A stretch of DNA of 5,172 bases from Oribacterium sp. UBA3737 (GCA_002371295.1 DFGZ01000142.1:1-5172); one strand, 5' to 3'. Counted from the stretch's first letter, positions 1 through 5,172 are shown. Program-made: numbers and translations. The notes: generated by a model not told the origin, from the letters alone.

Positions 1-420
1 AGCTTCTATCAGCTCCTTCACCAGGGAACAGACATCGTGCCTCTTCAGTTTATCGGATTCCGCAACAACCAGTGTGAGAATGACGTAGACATCCAGGGCA
101 GCACCAGCCAGCAGAAGCTTTGTGCCAATGTTGCAGCCCAGATCGTAGCATTTGCCTGCGGAAAGTCTGACGAGAACAAGAACAAGAATTTCGAGGGCGG
201 CCGTCCATCAAGCATCATTATCGGTGATCAGCTTGATCCCAAGGCTCTCGGTGCACTTCTTGCTCACTTCGAGAACAAGGTAATGTTCCAGGGCTTCATC
301 TGGAATATCAACAGCTTTGACCAGGAAGGCGTTCAGCTTGGAAAGACTCTTGCAAAGAAAGTTCTTGCTCACGAGACAGAGGGCGCACTTGCAGAGTACA
401 GCAAGCTTTTGAACATCTGA
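1..420 (+). CDS. pgi: Glucose-6-phosphate isomerase, C-terminal part (5' end outside window)
   Basis: This frame is open from the first base and ends with TGA at 418-420, giving 139 visible residues; the gene begins upstream of the window. Glucose-6-phosphate isomerase interconverts glucose 6-phosphate and fructose 6-phosphate in the cytoplasm (glycolysis and gluconeogenesis). The visible part starts at the family's HQGT segment, whose His (visible residue 7) corresponds to the conserved active-site histidine. It continues through the FEGGRP segment to the C-terminal family signature FDQEGVQLGK, whose Lys (visible residue 115, bases 343-345) is the conserved active-site lysine. The protein ends about 24 residues after that lysine, as in compact bacterial enzymes. 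A GTG at 37 is only an internal valine codon, because homology extends upstream to base 1. No convincing terminator follows. Identification is firm from motifs; the N-terminal half cannot be assessed. Confidence 0.96.
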   Translation, partial: SFYQLLHQGTDIVPLQFIGFRNNQCENDVDIQGSTSQQKLCANVAAQIVAFACGKSDENKNKNFEGGRPSSIIIGDQLDPKALGALLAHFENKVMFQGFIWNINSFDQEGVQLGKTLAKKVLAHETEGALAEYSKLLNI

Positions 421-477
421 GTGGTCCGGCACATTAGTGATGAATTTTTAATTTTTTATTAAGAATACCTCGGATCA

Positions 478-508
478 TTAACAAAACGATAATGTTTATC
501 CGGATAAT
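478..508 (+). promoter_or_regulatory. Weak promoter candidate for the flavin reductase gene
   Basis: A TTAACA hexamer at 478-483 and a GATAAT hexamer at 503-508 are separated by 19 bp, slightly longer than the usual 17 for a SigA-type promoter. It is the best -35/-10 pair I could find in the 142-bp gap, and the gene needs a promoter unless it is read through from pgi. The -10 candidate overlaps the palindrome at 496-507. Another GATAAT at 488-493 has no good -35 partner. Confidence is low. Confidence 0.3.
496..507. promoter_or_regulatory. Perfect 12-bp palindrome TTATCCGGATAA, possible operator
   Basis: The sequence TTATCCGGATAA is a perfect inverted repeat with no spacer, 55 bp upstream of the lipoprotein start codon and overlapping the candidate -10 hexamer. 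The bases just outside also pair (CGATAAT at 487-493 with ATTGTCG at 507-513, one G-T pair), so the region could alternatively fold as RNA. Its position suits a repressor site, but no regulator gene is in the window, so the operator reading is an inference. Confidence 0.3.
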
Positions 509-545
509 TGTCGAAGTAATGAAGCAGAGCGACGTTATTATCCAT

Positions 546-552
546 AGAGAGG
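546..552 (+). promoter_or_regulatory. Ribosome binding site of the flavin reductase gene
   Basis: AGAGAGG at 546-552 is purine-rich, close to the Shine-Dalgarno consensus, and sits 10 bases before the ATG at 563. The ATG opens directly into a typical lipoprotein signal peptide, so the site and the start support each other. Confidence 0.7.
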
Positions 553-562
553 TAACATTATT

Positions 563-2578
563 ATGAAAAAGAGAAACTTTGGAAAATCTGCAACAGCAGT
601 AATACTTGCAAGTGCGATGACAGCTTCAGCGCTTTCAGGCTGCGGCGGCTCAAAGCCTGCAGAGACAACAGCTGCAGAGACAACAGCTGCAGCAACAGAA
701 GCAGCTACAACAGCAGCAACAGAAGCTGCCAAGGCTGAAGCCGGAGCTGATGGTACTTATGAGGGTACCGCAGTAGGAATGGGTGGAGAGAGCAATCCTG
801 TAAAGGTCGCTATCACACTCAAGGATGGAAAGATTGCCGACGTAAAGATTGAAGGAGCCGGTGAAACAGATGGTATCGGTACCAAGGCCATCGAGGCATT
901 TCCTGAGGAGATGATCGAGAGAAATACTGTTCAGGTTGATGCTATTTCAGGAGCAACAATCACATCAAAGGCTATTGTAGAAGCAGCTACTGCTGCACTT
1001 GCTGAGGCAGGACTTAAGCCTGAGGATCTTGATTCTGTAGAGGCGGCCGCAGCAGCACCTGCAGAAGATATGTCAGTTGAAGCAGATGTAGTAGTTGTTG
1101 GTATGGGTGGTGCCGGAATGGCGGCTGCTATCACAGCTTCAGAGGCAGGTAAGAATGTAGTCATTCTCGAGTCACAGTCAATGGGCGGAGGAAACACTGT
1201 CCGTTCAACCGGTGGACTTAATGCAGCGAAGACAGCAACACAGGATGAAAATGAGTTCGGTGAGGCTGACGGTGTAAACAAGACGCTTAACACGGCCAAG
1301 GAGTCCTGGGCTGATAATGAAGCTATAAAGGAACTTGCTGCTGCAGTACAGAAGCAGTGGGATGAGTATCAGGCAAAGCCTGAAGGATATTTTGATTCTG
1401 TAGAGCTTTTCGAGCTTGATACAATGATCGGTGGTAAGGGTATCAACGATTTTGAGCTTGTAAAGACACTTTGCGAGAACACATCAGGAGCAATTGACTG
1501 GCTTAAAGAGCATGATGCTGAGCTTCCATCAGTCGGTGCTTTCGGCGGTGCTTCTGTAAAACGTATCCACAGACCTGTTAATGCTGAAGGAAAGACAACG
1601 GCTGTCGGTGCTTACCTTGTACCTATCCTTACAAAGAATGTAGAGGGCAAGGACAATATCGATGTTTACTACAACACAACAGCCAACAAGATTATCATGG
1701 AGGACGGTAAGGCTATAGGTGTAATTGCTGAAGGCGAGACAGGCAATACTGTTACTGTCAATGCCAAGGCCGTTATTCTTGCTACAGGTGGTTTCGGTGC
1801 TGATCTTGACAGAGTAGTTAAGTACAATCCTGACCTTGAAGGCTTTGTTACAACCAATGCAGCAGGTTCTCTTGGACAGGGTATCGATATGGCAACATCT
1901 GATGACGTTAAGGCTGATACAGTTGACATGGAGCAGATTCAGATCCATCCGACAGTGACTGTTGATGCTGACGGTAACGCTCACCTTATCACTGAGGGTA
2001 TCCGTGGAGACGGTGCTATCCTTGTTAATATGGAAGGTAAGCGTTTCTACGACGAAGTTTCCACAAGAGATAAGGTTTCTGCAGCCGAAATCGCACAGAC
2101 AGATGGATGTGCATGGATCATTCTTGACCAGAAGATGATGGATGCTTCATCAGTTTATGCTGGATATTACAATTCAGGATATGCAGTAAAGGGTGAGACA
2201 TACGAAGAGCTTGCAGAGGCTATGGGTGTTCCTGCAGATGCATTTAAGGAGACCATGGACGGATGGGCTAAAATCTGGGGCGAAAAGAAGGATGAAGAGT
2301 TCGGACGTACATCATTCTCAAGCGATAATGACCTTACAACAGCACCTTTCTATGCTATCAAGGTTTCTCCTGGAATCCACCACACAATGGGTGGTCTCAA
2401 GATCGATACTTCTGCAGAAGTTATCAATACTGACGGTGAAGTTATACCTGGTCTTTTCGCAGCAGGTGAAGTTACCGGAGGTGTTCACGGTGCTAACCGT
2501 CTCGGTGGAAATGCTGTAGCTGATATCATCGTATTCGGTAGAATCGCAGGTGACAGCGCAGTAGCATACATTGGATAA
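563..2578 (+). CDS. Secreted lipoprotein flavin reductase: FMN-binding domain fused to fumarate-reductase-type FAD domain
   Basis: Complete 671-residue protein. Residues 1-27 form a lipoprotein signal peptide (MKKRNFGK, a small/hydrophobic stretch, then lipobox ALSGC), so Cys27 should be lipidated and the protein anchored outside the membrane. Residues 28-62 are an Ala/Glu/Thr linker. Residues about 63-150 are an FMN_bind domain with DAISGAT at 126-132; in this family ApbE-type transferases attach FMN to the Thr of such motifs, here Thr132. Residues about 172-671 are an FAD_binding_2 domain with GMGGAG at 180-185 and the FAD-ribose acidic residue Glu203. Residues matching the flavocytochrome c3 fumarate reductase active site are His462 (HPT), Thr477-Glu478, Arg502 (the proton-donor arginine), His606 (HHTMGG) and Arg646 (GANRLGG). 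Thr-to-Arg spacing is 25 and His606-to-Arg646 spacing is 40, as in that enzyme. Likely role: anaerobic reduction of fumarate or a related unsaturated acid using electrons from the membrane. The gene appears monocistronic, with its own RBS and a terminator. A urocanate, cinnamate or other acrylate substrate cannot be excluded. Confidence 0.93.
   Translation: MKKRNFGKSATAVILASAMTASALSGCGGSKPAETTAAETTAAATEAATTAATEAAKAEAGADGTYEGTAVGMGGESNPVKVAITLKDGKIADVKIEGAGETDGIGTKAIEAFPEEMIERNTVQVDAISGATITSKAIVEAATAALAEAGLKPEDLDSVEAAAAAPAEDMSVEADVVVVGMGGAGMAAAITASEAGKNVVILESQSMGGGNTVRSTGGLNAAKTATQDENEFGEADGVNKTLNTAKESWADNEAIKELAAAVQKQWDEYQAKPEGYFDSVELFELDTMIGGKGINDFELVKTLCENTSGAIDWLKEHDAELPSVGAFGGASVKRIHRPVNAEGKTTAVGAYLVPILTKNVEGKDNIDVYYNTTANKIIMEDGKAIGVIAEGETGNTVTVNAKAVILATGGFGADLDRVVKYNPDLEGFVTTNAAGSLGQGIDMATSDDVKADTVDMEQIQIHPTVTVDADGNAHLITEGIRGDGAILVNMEGKRFYDEVSTRDKVSAAEIAQTDGCAWIILDQKMMDASSVYAGYYNSGYAVKGETYEELAEAMGVPADAFKETMDGWAKIWGEKKDEEFGRTSFSSDNDLTTAPFYAIKVSPGIHHTMGGLKIDTSAEVINTDGEVIPGLFAAGEVTGGVHGANRLGGNAVADIIVFGRIAGDSAVAYIG
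659..748 (+). repeat. Low-complexity Ala/Thr/Glu linker-coding repeat
   Basis: Two perfect 15-bp tandem copies (GCAGAGACAACAGCT at 659-673 and 674-688) encode AETTA twice. They are followed by degenerate GCA/ACA/GAA-rich copies encoding an Ala-Thr-Glu tract to about residue 62. The tract lies between lipidated Cys27 and the FMN domain and probably acts as a flexible tether through the cell wall. Because the unit is a multiple of three, copy-number change would alter tether length without a frameshift. Confidence 0.8.
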
Positions 2579-2614
2579 TGTGTCTGACCTTTGGTGTCAA
2601 TGATCGTAATATTT

Positions 2615-2644
2615 GGAGCCGTCACAGTGTGATGGCTCCTTTTT
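2615..2644 (+). terminator. Strong intrinsic terminator of the flavin reductase gene
   Basis: An 11-bp stem pairs GGAGCCGTCAC (2615-2625) with GTGATGGCTCC (2629-2639), with one G-T pair and an AGT loop, followed at once by TTTTT at 2640-2644. It starts 36 bases after the TAA stop and is a textbook Rho-independent terminator. It separates the reductase from the downstream Nudix gene. Confidence 0.95.
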
Positions 2645-2728
2645 GTCATTCAGCGGTCTCAGGTCATTTCTGAGGCGGAGAAGAACGGCACAGAGCTTTC
2701 GGAGCTTGCGCCAAAAAACAGCAAGTAC

Positions 2729-2760
2729 GGATACCGGATTTCTGAGGAAATCCGATATCC
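2729..2760. terminator. Strong hairpin, possible second terminator or its remnant
   Basis: CGGATTTC (2735-2742) pairs perfectly with GAAATCCG (2747-2754) around a TGAG tetraloop. The stem then extends with GGATA (2729-2733) pairing TATCC (2756-2760) across one C-A mismatch, giving 13 pairs. Downstream is TATATCTTTT rather than a clean T tract. Upstream, an A6 run at 2713-2718 would read as T6 on the other strand but lies about 10 bases from the stem. It could act as a weak terminator in either direction, a processing or stability hairpin, or insulation of the Nudix promoter. Confidence 0.45.
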
Positions 2761-2813
2761 TATATCTTTTAGTATTTCATGTTTTTTGATTTTCGGCAAT
2801 ACTGCTGATTGCG

Positions 2814-2822
2814 TGTTACAAT
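2814..2822 (+). promoter_or_regulatory. Extended -10 promoter candidate for the Nudix gene
   Basis: TGT directly followed by TACAAT forms an extended -10 element (TGn + TACAAT, 2814-2822), with AT-rich DNA on both sides. No good -35 lies at 17 bp; TTGATT at 2786-2791 is too far away, and extended -10 promoters can work without one. Transcription would start near 2829, leaving a leader of roughly 35 bases before the ATG at 2865. The preceding terminator means the gene needs its own promoter. Confidence 0.55.
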
Positions 2823-2864
2823 ATAGTTGTCAGTCGGATTTTGAATATTTTTTATGGAGATAAT

Positions 2865-3686
2865 ATGATACAGGATATATACCCAAGCAAACTGAATAAT
2901 CAATATATGAATATTGATATGAGAGCGGAAGATACGCTTATGATCTTCTCGGAAGAAGGCAAGGTGTGCATTGGAAACAGAGAAGAAGAGATGATTTTTC
3001 CTGAGGCCGGAGACATATCTGCTGAGCGCACAGTGTATCTTTTTTCCCTGGATGAAAGACGTTTTTTTATTTCTCTTGATGACATTCATTATGAAAAAGA
3101 AGGCTTTAATTACTATTCCATCCGGGAAGTCCGTGACCTTTTCTCCGGGAAGGAAGTGTTTGCGGTGTTTACTGCATATCATCTCTGGAAATGGTATGCG
3201 GATAATGTCTTCTGCGGAAAATGCGGTGAAAGGCTTGAACCGGATGATAGGGAGAGAGCTCTCAGATGCACGAAGTGCGGAAACATTATTTACCCAAGGA
3301 TAAATCCCGCAGTTATTGTAGGGGTTACAAAAGGCGATTCTATACTTATCACGCGATATAAAATCGGCTACAGTCATAGTGCTCTGGTTGCCGGCTTCAC
3401 AGAGATTGGAGAGACACTTGAAGAAACGGTTGCAAGAGAGGTTATGGAAGAGACCGGTGTTAAGGTTAAAAATATCCGGTACTATAAGTCTCAGCCATGG
3501 GGTATGGCTCAGGATATTCTGGTAGGATACTACTGCGACGCAGAGGAGGATTCCGAAATCAGGATGGATGAAAGCGAGCTGAAATACGCAGAGTGGGTAA
3601 AACGTGAGGACATCGTTCTTCAGCCCAATAATCTGAGCCTTACAAATGAAATGATGAGACGGTTTAAAGAAGGGGCTAACGTGTGA
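2865..3686 (+). CDS. nudC: NAD(H) diphosphatase, zinc-ribbon Nudix hydrolase (NudC family)
   Basis: Complete protein of 273 residues, close to the usual NudC length of about 260-280. NudC enzymes hydrolyse NADH/NAD+ to nicotinamide mononucleotide and AMP in the cytoplasm, and some remove NAD caps from RNA. Order: a divergent N-terminal domain (1-105); a zinc ribbon with Cys117, Cys120, Cys135 and Cys138 (FCGKCGE, CTKCGN); the YPRINPAVIV segment (143-152); and a perfect Nudix box at 177-199 (Gx5Ex7REVMEETGV), whose Arg191-Glu192 and Glu195-Glu196 bind the metals. The SQPW motif that marks NADH pyrophosphatases is at 209-212, but it continues GMAQD instead of the usual PFPxS. I chose the ATG at 2865 because GGAG (2856-2859) lies 5 bases upstream; a TTG at 2841 in the same frame has no such site. 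Codon use is more mixed (ATA, CGG, AGG present) than in the reductase gene. The last bases overlap the terminator shared with the convergent sdaAA. Confidence 0.93.
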   Translation: MIQDIYPSKLNNQYMNIDMRAEDTLMIFSEEGKVCIGNREEEMIFPEAGDISAERTVYLFSLDERRFFISLDDIHYEKEGFNYYSIREVRDLFSGKEVFAVFTAYHLWKWYADNVFCGKCGERLEPDDRERALRCTKCGNIIYPRINPAVIVGVTKGDSILITRYKIGYSHSALVAGFTEIGETLEETVAREVMEETGVKVKNIRYYKSQPWGMAQDILVGYYCDAEEDSEIRMDESELKYAEWVKREDIVLQPNNLSLTNEMMRRFKEGANV

Positions 3687-3721
3687 TTTAATCATCTAAA
3701 GCGACAGCCCCTTTCTTTTTT
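3666..3721. terminator. Bidirectional terminator between convergent nudC and sdaAA
   Basis: AAAGAAGGGGCT (3666-3677) pairs with AGCCCCTTTCTTT (3706-3718) with one bulged T. Forward transcripts then meet a run of Ts through 3721; reverse transcripts from sdaAA meet a T-rich tail (CTTCTTTAAA on the minus strand). The loop of about 28 bases holds the nudC stop codon and a small inner stem (TGAT 3684-3687 with ATCA 3691-3694). The left arm is therefore inside the last codons of nudC, and the right arm abuts the sdaAA stop at 3720. Confidence 0.8.
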
Positions 3722-4598
3722 ATTCACCGAAGACCTGGGTCCGGTATTTCTTTCCTGTAGGTGTAGCTGCAAGTCCGCCTGTGGCGGTTTCCTTAAGGTC
3801 TCGTGACATTGCATCACCTACTTCACGCATTGCATCGATGCACTCGTCGGCAGGAATCTTTGCTTCGATTCCCGCAAGAGCCATATCTGCGGAAGAGAAG
3901 GCGATTACAACGCCGGAGGCGTTTCTCTTGATGCATGGGATTTCTACGAGACCCGCAACAGGATCACACACCAGACCTTCCTGATTAACTATGGCGATGG
4001 CGAGAGCGTCTGCACACATTTGTGGTGTGCCGCCCATGAGCTCAACGAGAGCTGCCGCTGCCATTCCTGAGGCACTGCCGCACTCTGCCTGGCAGCCACC
4101 CTGCGCACCGGCGATAGAAGCCTTCTGGGCGATGATCATGCCGAAGGCTGCCGCCGTAAATATAGACATAACTACGTCTTTCTTCGGCATCTGCCTTTCT
4201 TTGTAGGCAGTAATGAGACATCCCGGAAGTATTCCGCAGCTTCCGGCAGTAGGAGTTGCCACGATCTTTCCCATGGCAGCGTTGCAATTGGAAACCGCAA
4301 GGGCACGGGATACGGCCCTTGACATGGGCTTGCCCATGAGACCTCCGTCCTTTTCTGCGTACTTCTTCATGAGATATCCTTCGTCACCGGTGAGACCGGA
4401 GGTTGATCTGCGGCCCTTCTGTTCGCCCCATTCTGCGGATTCACACATGGTTTCAAAGCACTTCTCCATTTGTTCGAAGAGTTCCTCTTCGGTCTTGCCC
4501 ATCTTCTTTGCCTGGTCTTTGATGCAGATCTCACTGATGCGGCACTTGTTCTGAACTGCCAGGTCCACCAGCTCTTTTACTGAATTATATGTAAGCAT
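3720..4598 (-). CDS. sdaAA: L-serine dehydratase, iron-sulfur-dependent, alpha subunit
   Basis: Complete 292-residue protein, the usual length for the alpha chain of two-subunit L-serine dehydratases. With the beta chain it deaminates L-serine to pyruvate and ammonia in the cytoplasm, using an oxygen-sensitive [4Fe-4S] cluster rather than PLP. Cluster ligands are visible as Cys169 (GGCQAECGSA), Cys211 and Cys222 (CDPVAGLVEIPC). Their spacings of 42 and 11 residues match the three ligand cysteines of the single-chain Legionella enzyme, as I recall its structure. Other family marks are STSGLTGDEG (65-74), ATPTAGSCGILPG (114-126) and the C-terminal ATGGLAATPTGKK. The first ~60 residues are helical and probably form the small lead-in domain. 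The ATG at 4598 is supported by AGAGGAG (plus-strand 4606-4612) 7 bases upstream. It lies 136 bases downstream of sdaAB on the same strand, so the two probably share a transcript. Transcription ends at the shared terminator at 3666-3721. Confidence 0.97.
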   Translation of the reverse strand: MLTYNSVKELVDLAVQNKCRISEICIKDQAKKMGKTEEELFEQMEKCFETMCESAEWGEQKGRRSTSGLTGDEGYLMKKYAEKDGGLMGKPMSRAVSRALAVSNCNAAMGKIVATPTAGSCGILPGCLITAYKERQMPKKDVVMSIFTAAAFGMIIAQKASIAGAQGGCQAECGSASGMAAAALVELMGGTPQMCADALAIAIVNQEGLVCDPVAGLVEIPCIKRNASGVVIAFSSADMALAGIEAKIPADECIDAMREVGDAMSRDLKETATGGLAATPTGKKYRTQVFGE

Positions 4599-4734
4599 TA
4601 AATATCTCCTCTGTGAAACGCGTTTTATTTCGCTGTTTATTTCTGACGTGTAGATTTAATCGGTTCCTTGATAAGGTGCATCCTTTTGCTGTTTAATCTT
4701 AAATTTGGTGTCGGCCTATCGATTATCCGGCATT
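4599..4734 (-). other. sdaAB-sdaAA spacer
   Basis: This 136-bp spacer is longer than expected for two subunits of one enzyme. On the minus strand it is AT-rich with no open frame of note, no terminator hairpin and no convincing promoter; the best pair is TTAAAC, 17 bp, TATCAA, which is weak. It carries the sdaAA RBS and the AAACGCGTTT palindrome. Read-through from sdaAB is the simplest way to express sdaAA. Confidence 0.5.
4606..4612 (-). promoter_or_regulatory. Ribosome binding site of sdaAA
   Basis: On the minus strand this reads AGAGGAG, a near-consensus Shine-Dalgarno sequence, 7 bases before the sdaAA ATG. It fixes the start of the gene. A perfect 10-bp palindrome AAACGCGTTT (4616-4625) lies 3 bases upstream of it. 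Confidence 0.8.
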
Positions 4735-5172
4735 TTAAATCGCGTGAATGAGTAATGCATTATCTATATTATCCATTTTTTTGAGATCTGTGATCAGCTG
4801 CTCGGGAGGGAGTTCATCCAGCTCCAAAGTCATAAGGGCATCACCGCCGGGTTCCTTACGGCTTAAATGAAAACCGCTGATGTTAAGGTCACCGTATCGC
4901 CAGTACATAAGATTAGTTACGTTGGCGATAACACCGGGTTTATCCTGGTGAAGAACAAAAAGAGTGTTGTTTTCGCCACTGAAATTCACCTCCATGCCGT
5001 CGATGTTGTCTATACGGATATTTCCGCCTCCGATGCTGGCACCTTCCACAACGCCGGTTTTTCCGCTGGCACAGGTAAAGTAGATCCTTGCCGTGTTTGG
5101 ATGAGCTCCCGGGATATCTTCAGCTATGAACTCATATTTAAGACCACGCTCATTTGCGATATCCATGGCATT
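4735..5172 (-). CDS. sdaAB: L-serine dehydratase, iron-sulfur-dependent, beta subunit (N-terminus outside window)
   Basis: The frame is open from the right edge to TAA at 4737-4735 (minus strand), giving 145 visible residues of a chain that is usually about 220. The internal ATG at 5166 is probably not the start, because the frame stays open to the edge and family features continue upstream. The visible part holds the HPNTA segment (visible residues about 25-29), the SIGGGNI turn that ends the beta-subunit core, and a C-terminal ACT domain from about LFVLHQDKPGV to the end. In this enzyme class the ACT domain is thought to mediate serine or regulatory binding and subunit contacts. The SSSHT motif typical of the N-terminus lies outside the window. 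It is the upstream partner of sdaAA on the same strand, and the two chains together form the active dehydratase. Confidence 0.94.
   Translation of the reverse strand, partial: NAMDIANERGLKYEFIAEDIPGAHPNTARIYFTCASGKTGVVEGASIGGGNIRIDNIDGMEVNFSGENNTLFVLHQDKPGVIANVTNLMYWRYGDLNISGFHLSRKEPGGDALMTLELDELPPEQLITDLKKMDNIDNALLIHAI

Larger units (their letters stand above)
2633..2863 (+). pseudogene. Coding-like open stretch without a start codon, possible gene remnant
   Basis: One forward frame is open from 2633 to a TAA at 2861-2863. Its section around 2663-2760 reads like real protein (about 30 residues, including SEAEKNGTELSELAPKNSK and YGYRISEEI) with codon use like the neighbours. No plausible ATG, GTG or RBS precedes it, and it begins inside the terminator of the upstream gene. 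From about 2765 the translation loses protein character (Ser/Phe/Cys-rich) and the DNA turns AT-rich and promoter-like. I do not recognise a family. It may be a decayed 3' fragment of a lost gene or a chance open frame. Confidence 0.2.

Noticed and set aside
428..460. Possible terminator after pgi (small CAC/GTG stem followed by a T-rich stretch)
   Set aside because: The stem has only 3 base pairs and the T-rich stretch is interrupted by A; it is too weak to call, so read-through from pgi remains possible.
421..562. Riboswitch upstream of the reductase gene
   Set aside because: Only about 140 bp are available and I recognise no conserved aptamer core or terminator/antiterminator pair; only the palindrome and its weak outer arms are visible.
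931..1299. Antisense open frame within the reductase gene (Ala/Ser/Pro-rich)
   Set aside because: It is produced by the alanine-rich, GCA/GCT-biased codons on the other strand, with no RBS and no domain features.
1529..1984. Antisense 151-codon frame opposite the reductase FAD domain
   Set aside because: Cys/Asn/Ser-rich low-quality translation with no RBS, fully inside a well-supported gene.
2841..2864. TTG at 2841 as an upstream start for the Nudix gene
   Set aside because: It has no Shine-Dalgarno sequence and lies only about 12 bases after the predicted transcription start, whereas the ATG at 2865 has GGAG 5 bases upstream.
2769..3695. Long 308-codon open frame on the minus strand opposite the Nudix gene
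   Set aside because: It lies antisense to a gene with complete zinc-ribbon and Nudix motifs, its translation is rich in His, Phe, Ile and Cys with no domain I recognise, and it would span the terminator and promoter regions. It is a shadow of the real gene.
4213..4554. Forward open frame opposite sdaAA
   Set aside because: It is the complement of strongly conserved sdaAA coding sequence; the translation (Ser/Pro/Phe-rich) resembles no protein family.
1..5172. Mobile element, CRISPR, defence system or RNA gene
   Set aside because: No transposase or integrase motifs, terminal repeats, regularly spaced repeats or tRNA/rRNA-like sequence were found on either strand; the genes are ordinary metabolic ones.

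Overview
The window looks like a chromosomal segment from an anaerobic, low-to-moderate GC Gram-positive bacterium, most likely a Clostridia/Lachnospiraceae gut or rumen commensal (Butyrivibrio-like). This rests on an Ala/Glu/Thr-rich 'CGGSKPAETTAAETT' lipoprotein linker, a two-subunit iron-sulfur L-serine dehydratase, strong AGAGG-type ribosome binding sites, and an extracellular-type flavin reductase. The assignment is an inference from gene style, not a database match.

Layout, left to right. (1) 1-420 (+): the 3' end of glucose-6-phosphate isomerase (pgi), cut by the left edge. (2) 421-562: an intergenic region with a weak promoter candidate and a perfect 12-bp palindrome. (3) 563-2578 (+): a complete 671-residue secreted lipoprotein that fuses a covalent FMN-binding domain to an FAD-binding fumarate-reductase-type catalytic domain, closed by a strong intrinsic terminator at 2615-2644. 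(4) 2645-2864: a mostly non-coding gap with a coding-like fragment that has no start codon, a second strong hairpin and an extended -10 promoter. (5) 2865-3686 (+): a NudC-type zinc-ribbon Nudix NAD(H) diphosphatase. (6) 3666-3721: a probable bidirectional terminator between convergent genes. (7) 3720-4598 (-): sdaAA, and 4735-5172 (-): the C-terminal two-thirds of sdaAB, cut by the right edge. These encode the alpha and beta subunits of L-serine dehydratase.

The genes are mostly independent transcription units of central and redox metabolism: hexose-phosphate isomerisation, reduction of an external electron acceptor, NAD(H) turnover, and serine breakdown to pyruvate and ammonia. Only sdaAB-sdaAA is a clear functional pair. 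No mobile element, CRISPR array, tRNA/rRNA or defence system was seen. The most interesting item is the stand-alone flavinylated lipoprotein reductase. Its visible active-site residues match fumarate reductases, but none of its expected electron-delivery partners lies within the window. I found no convincing evidence of an undescribed system.
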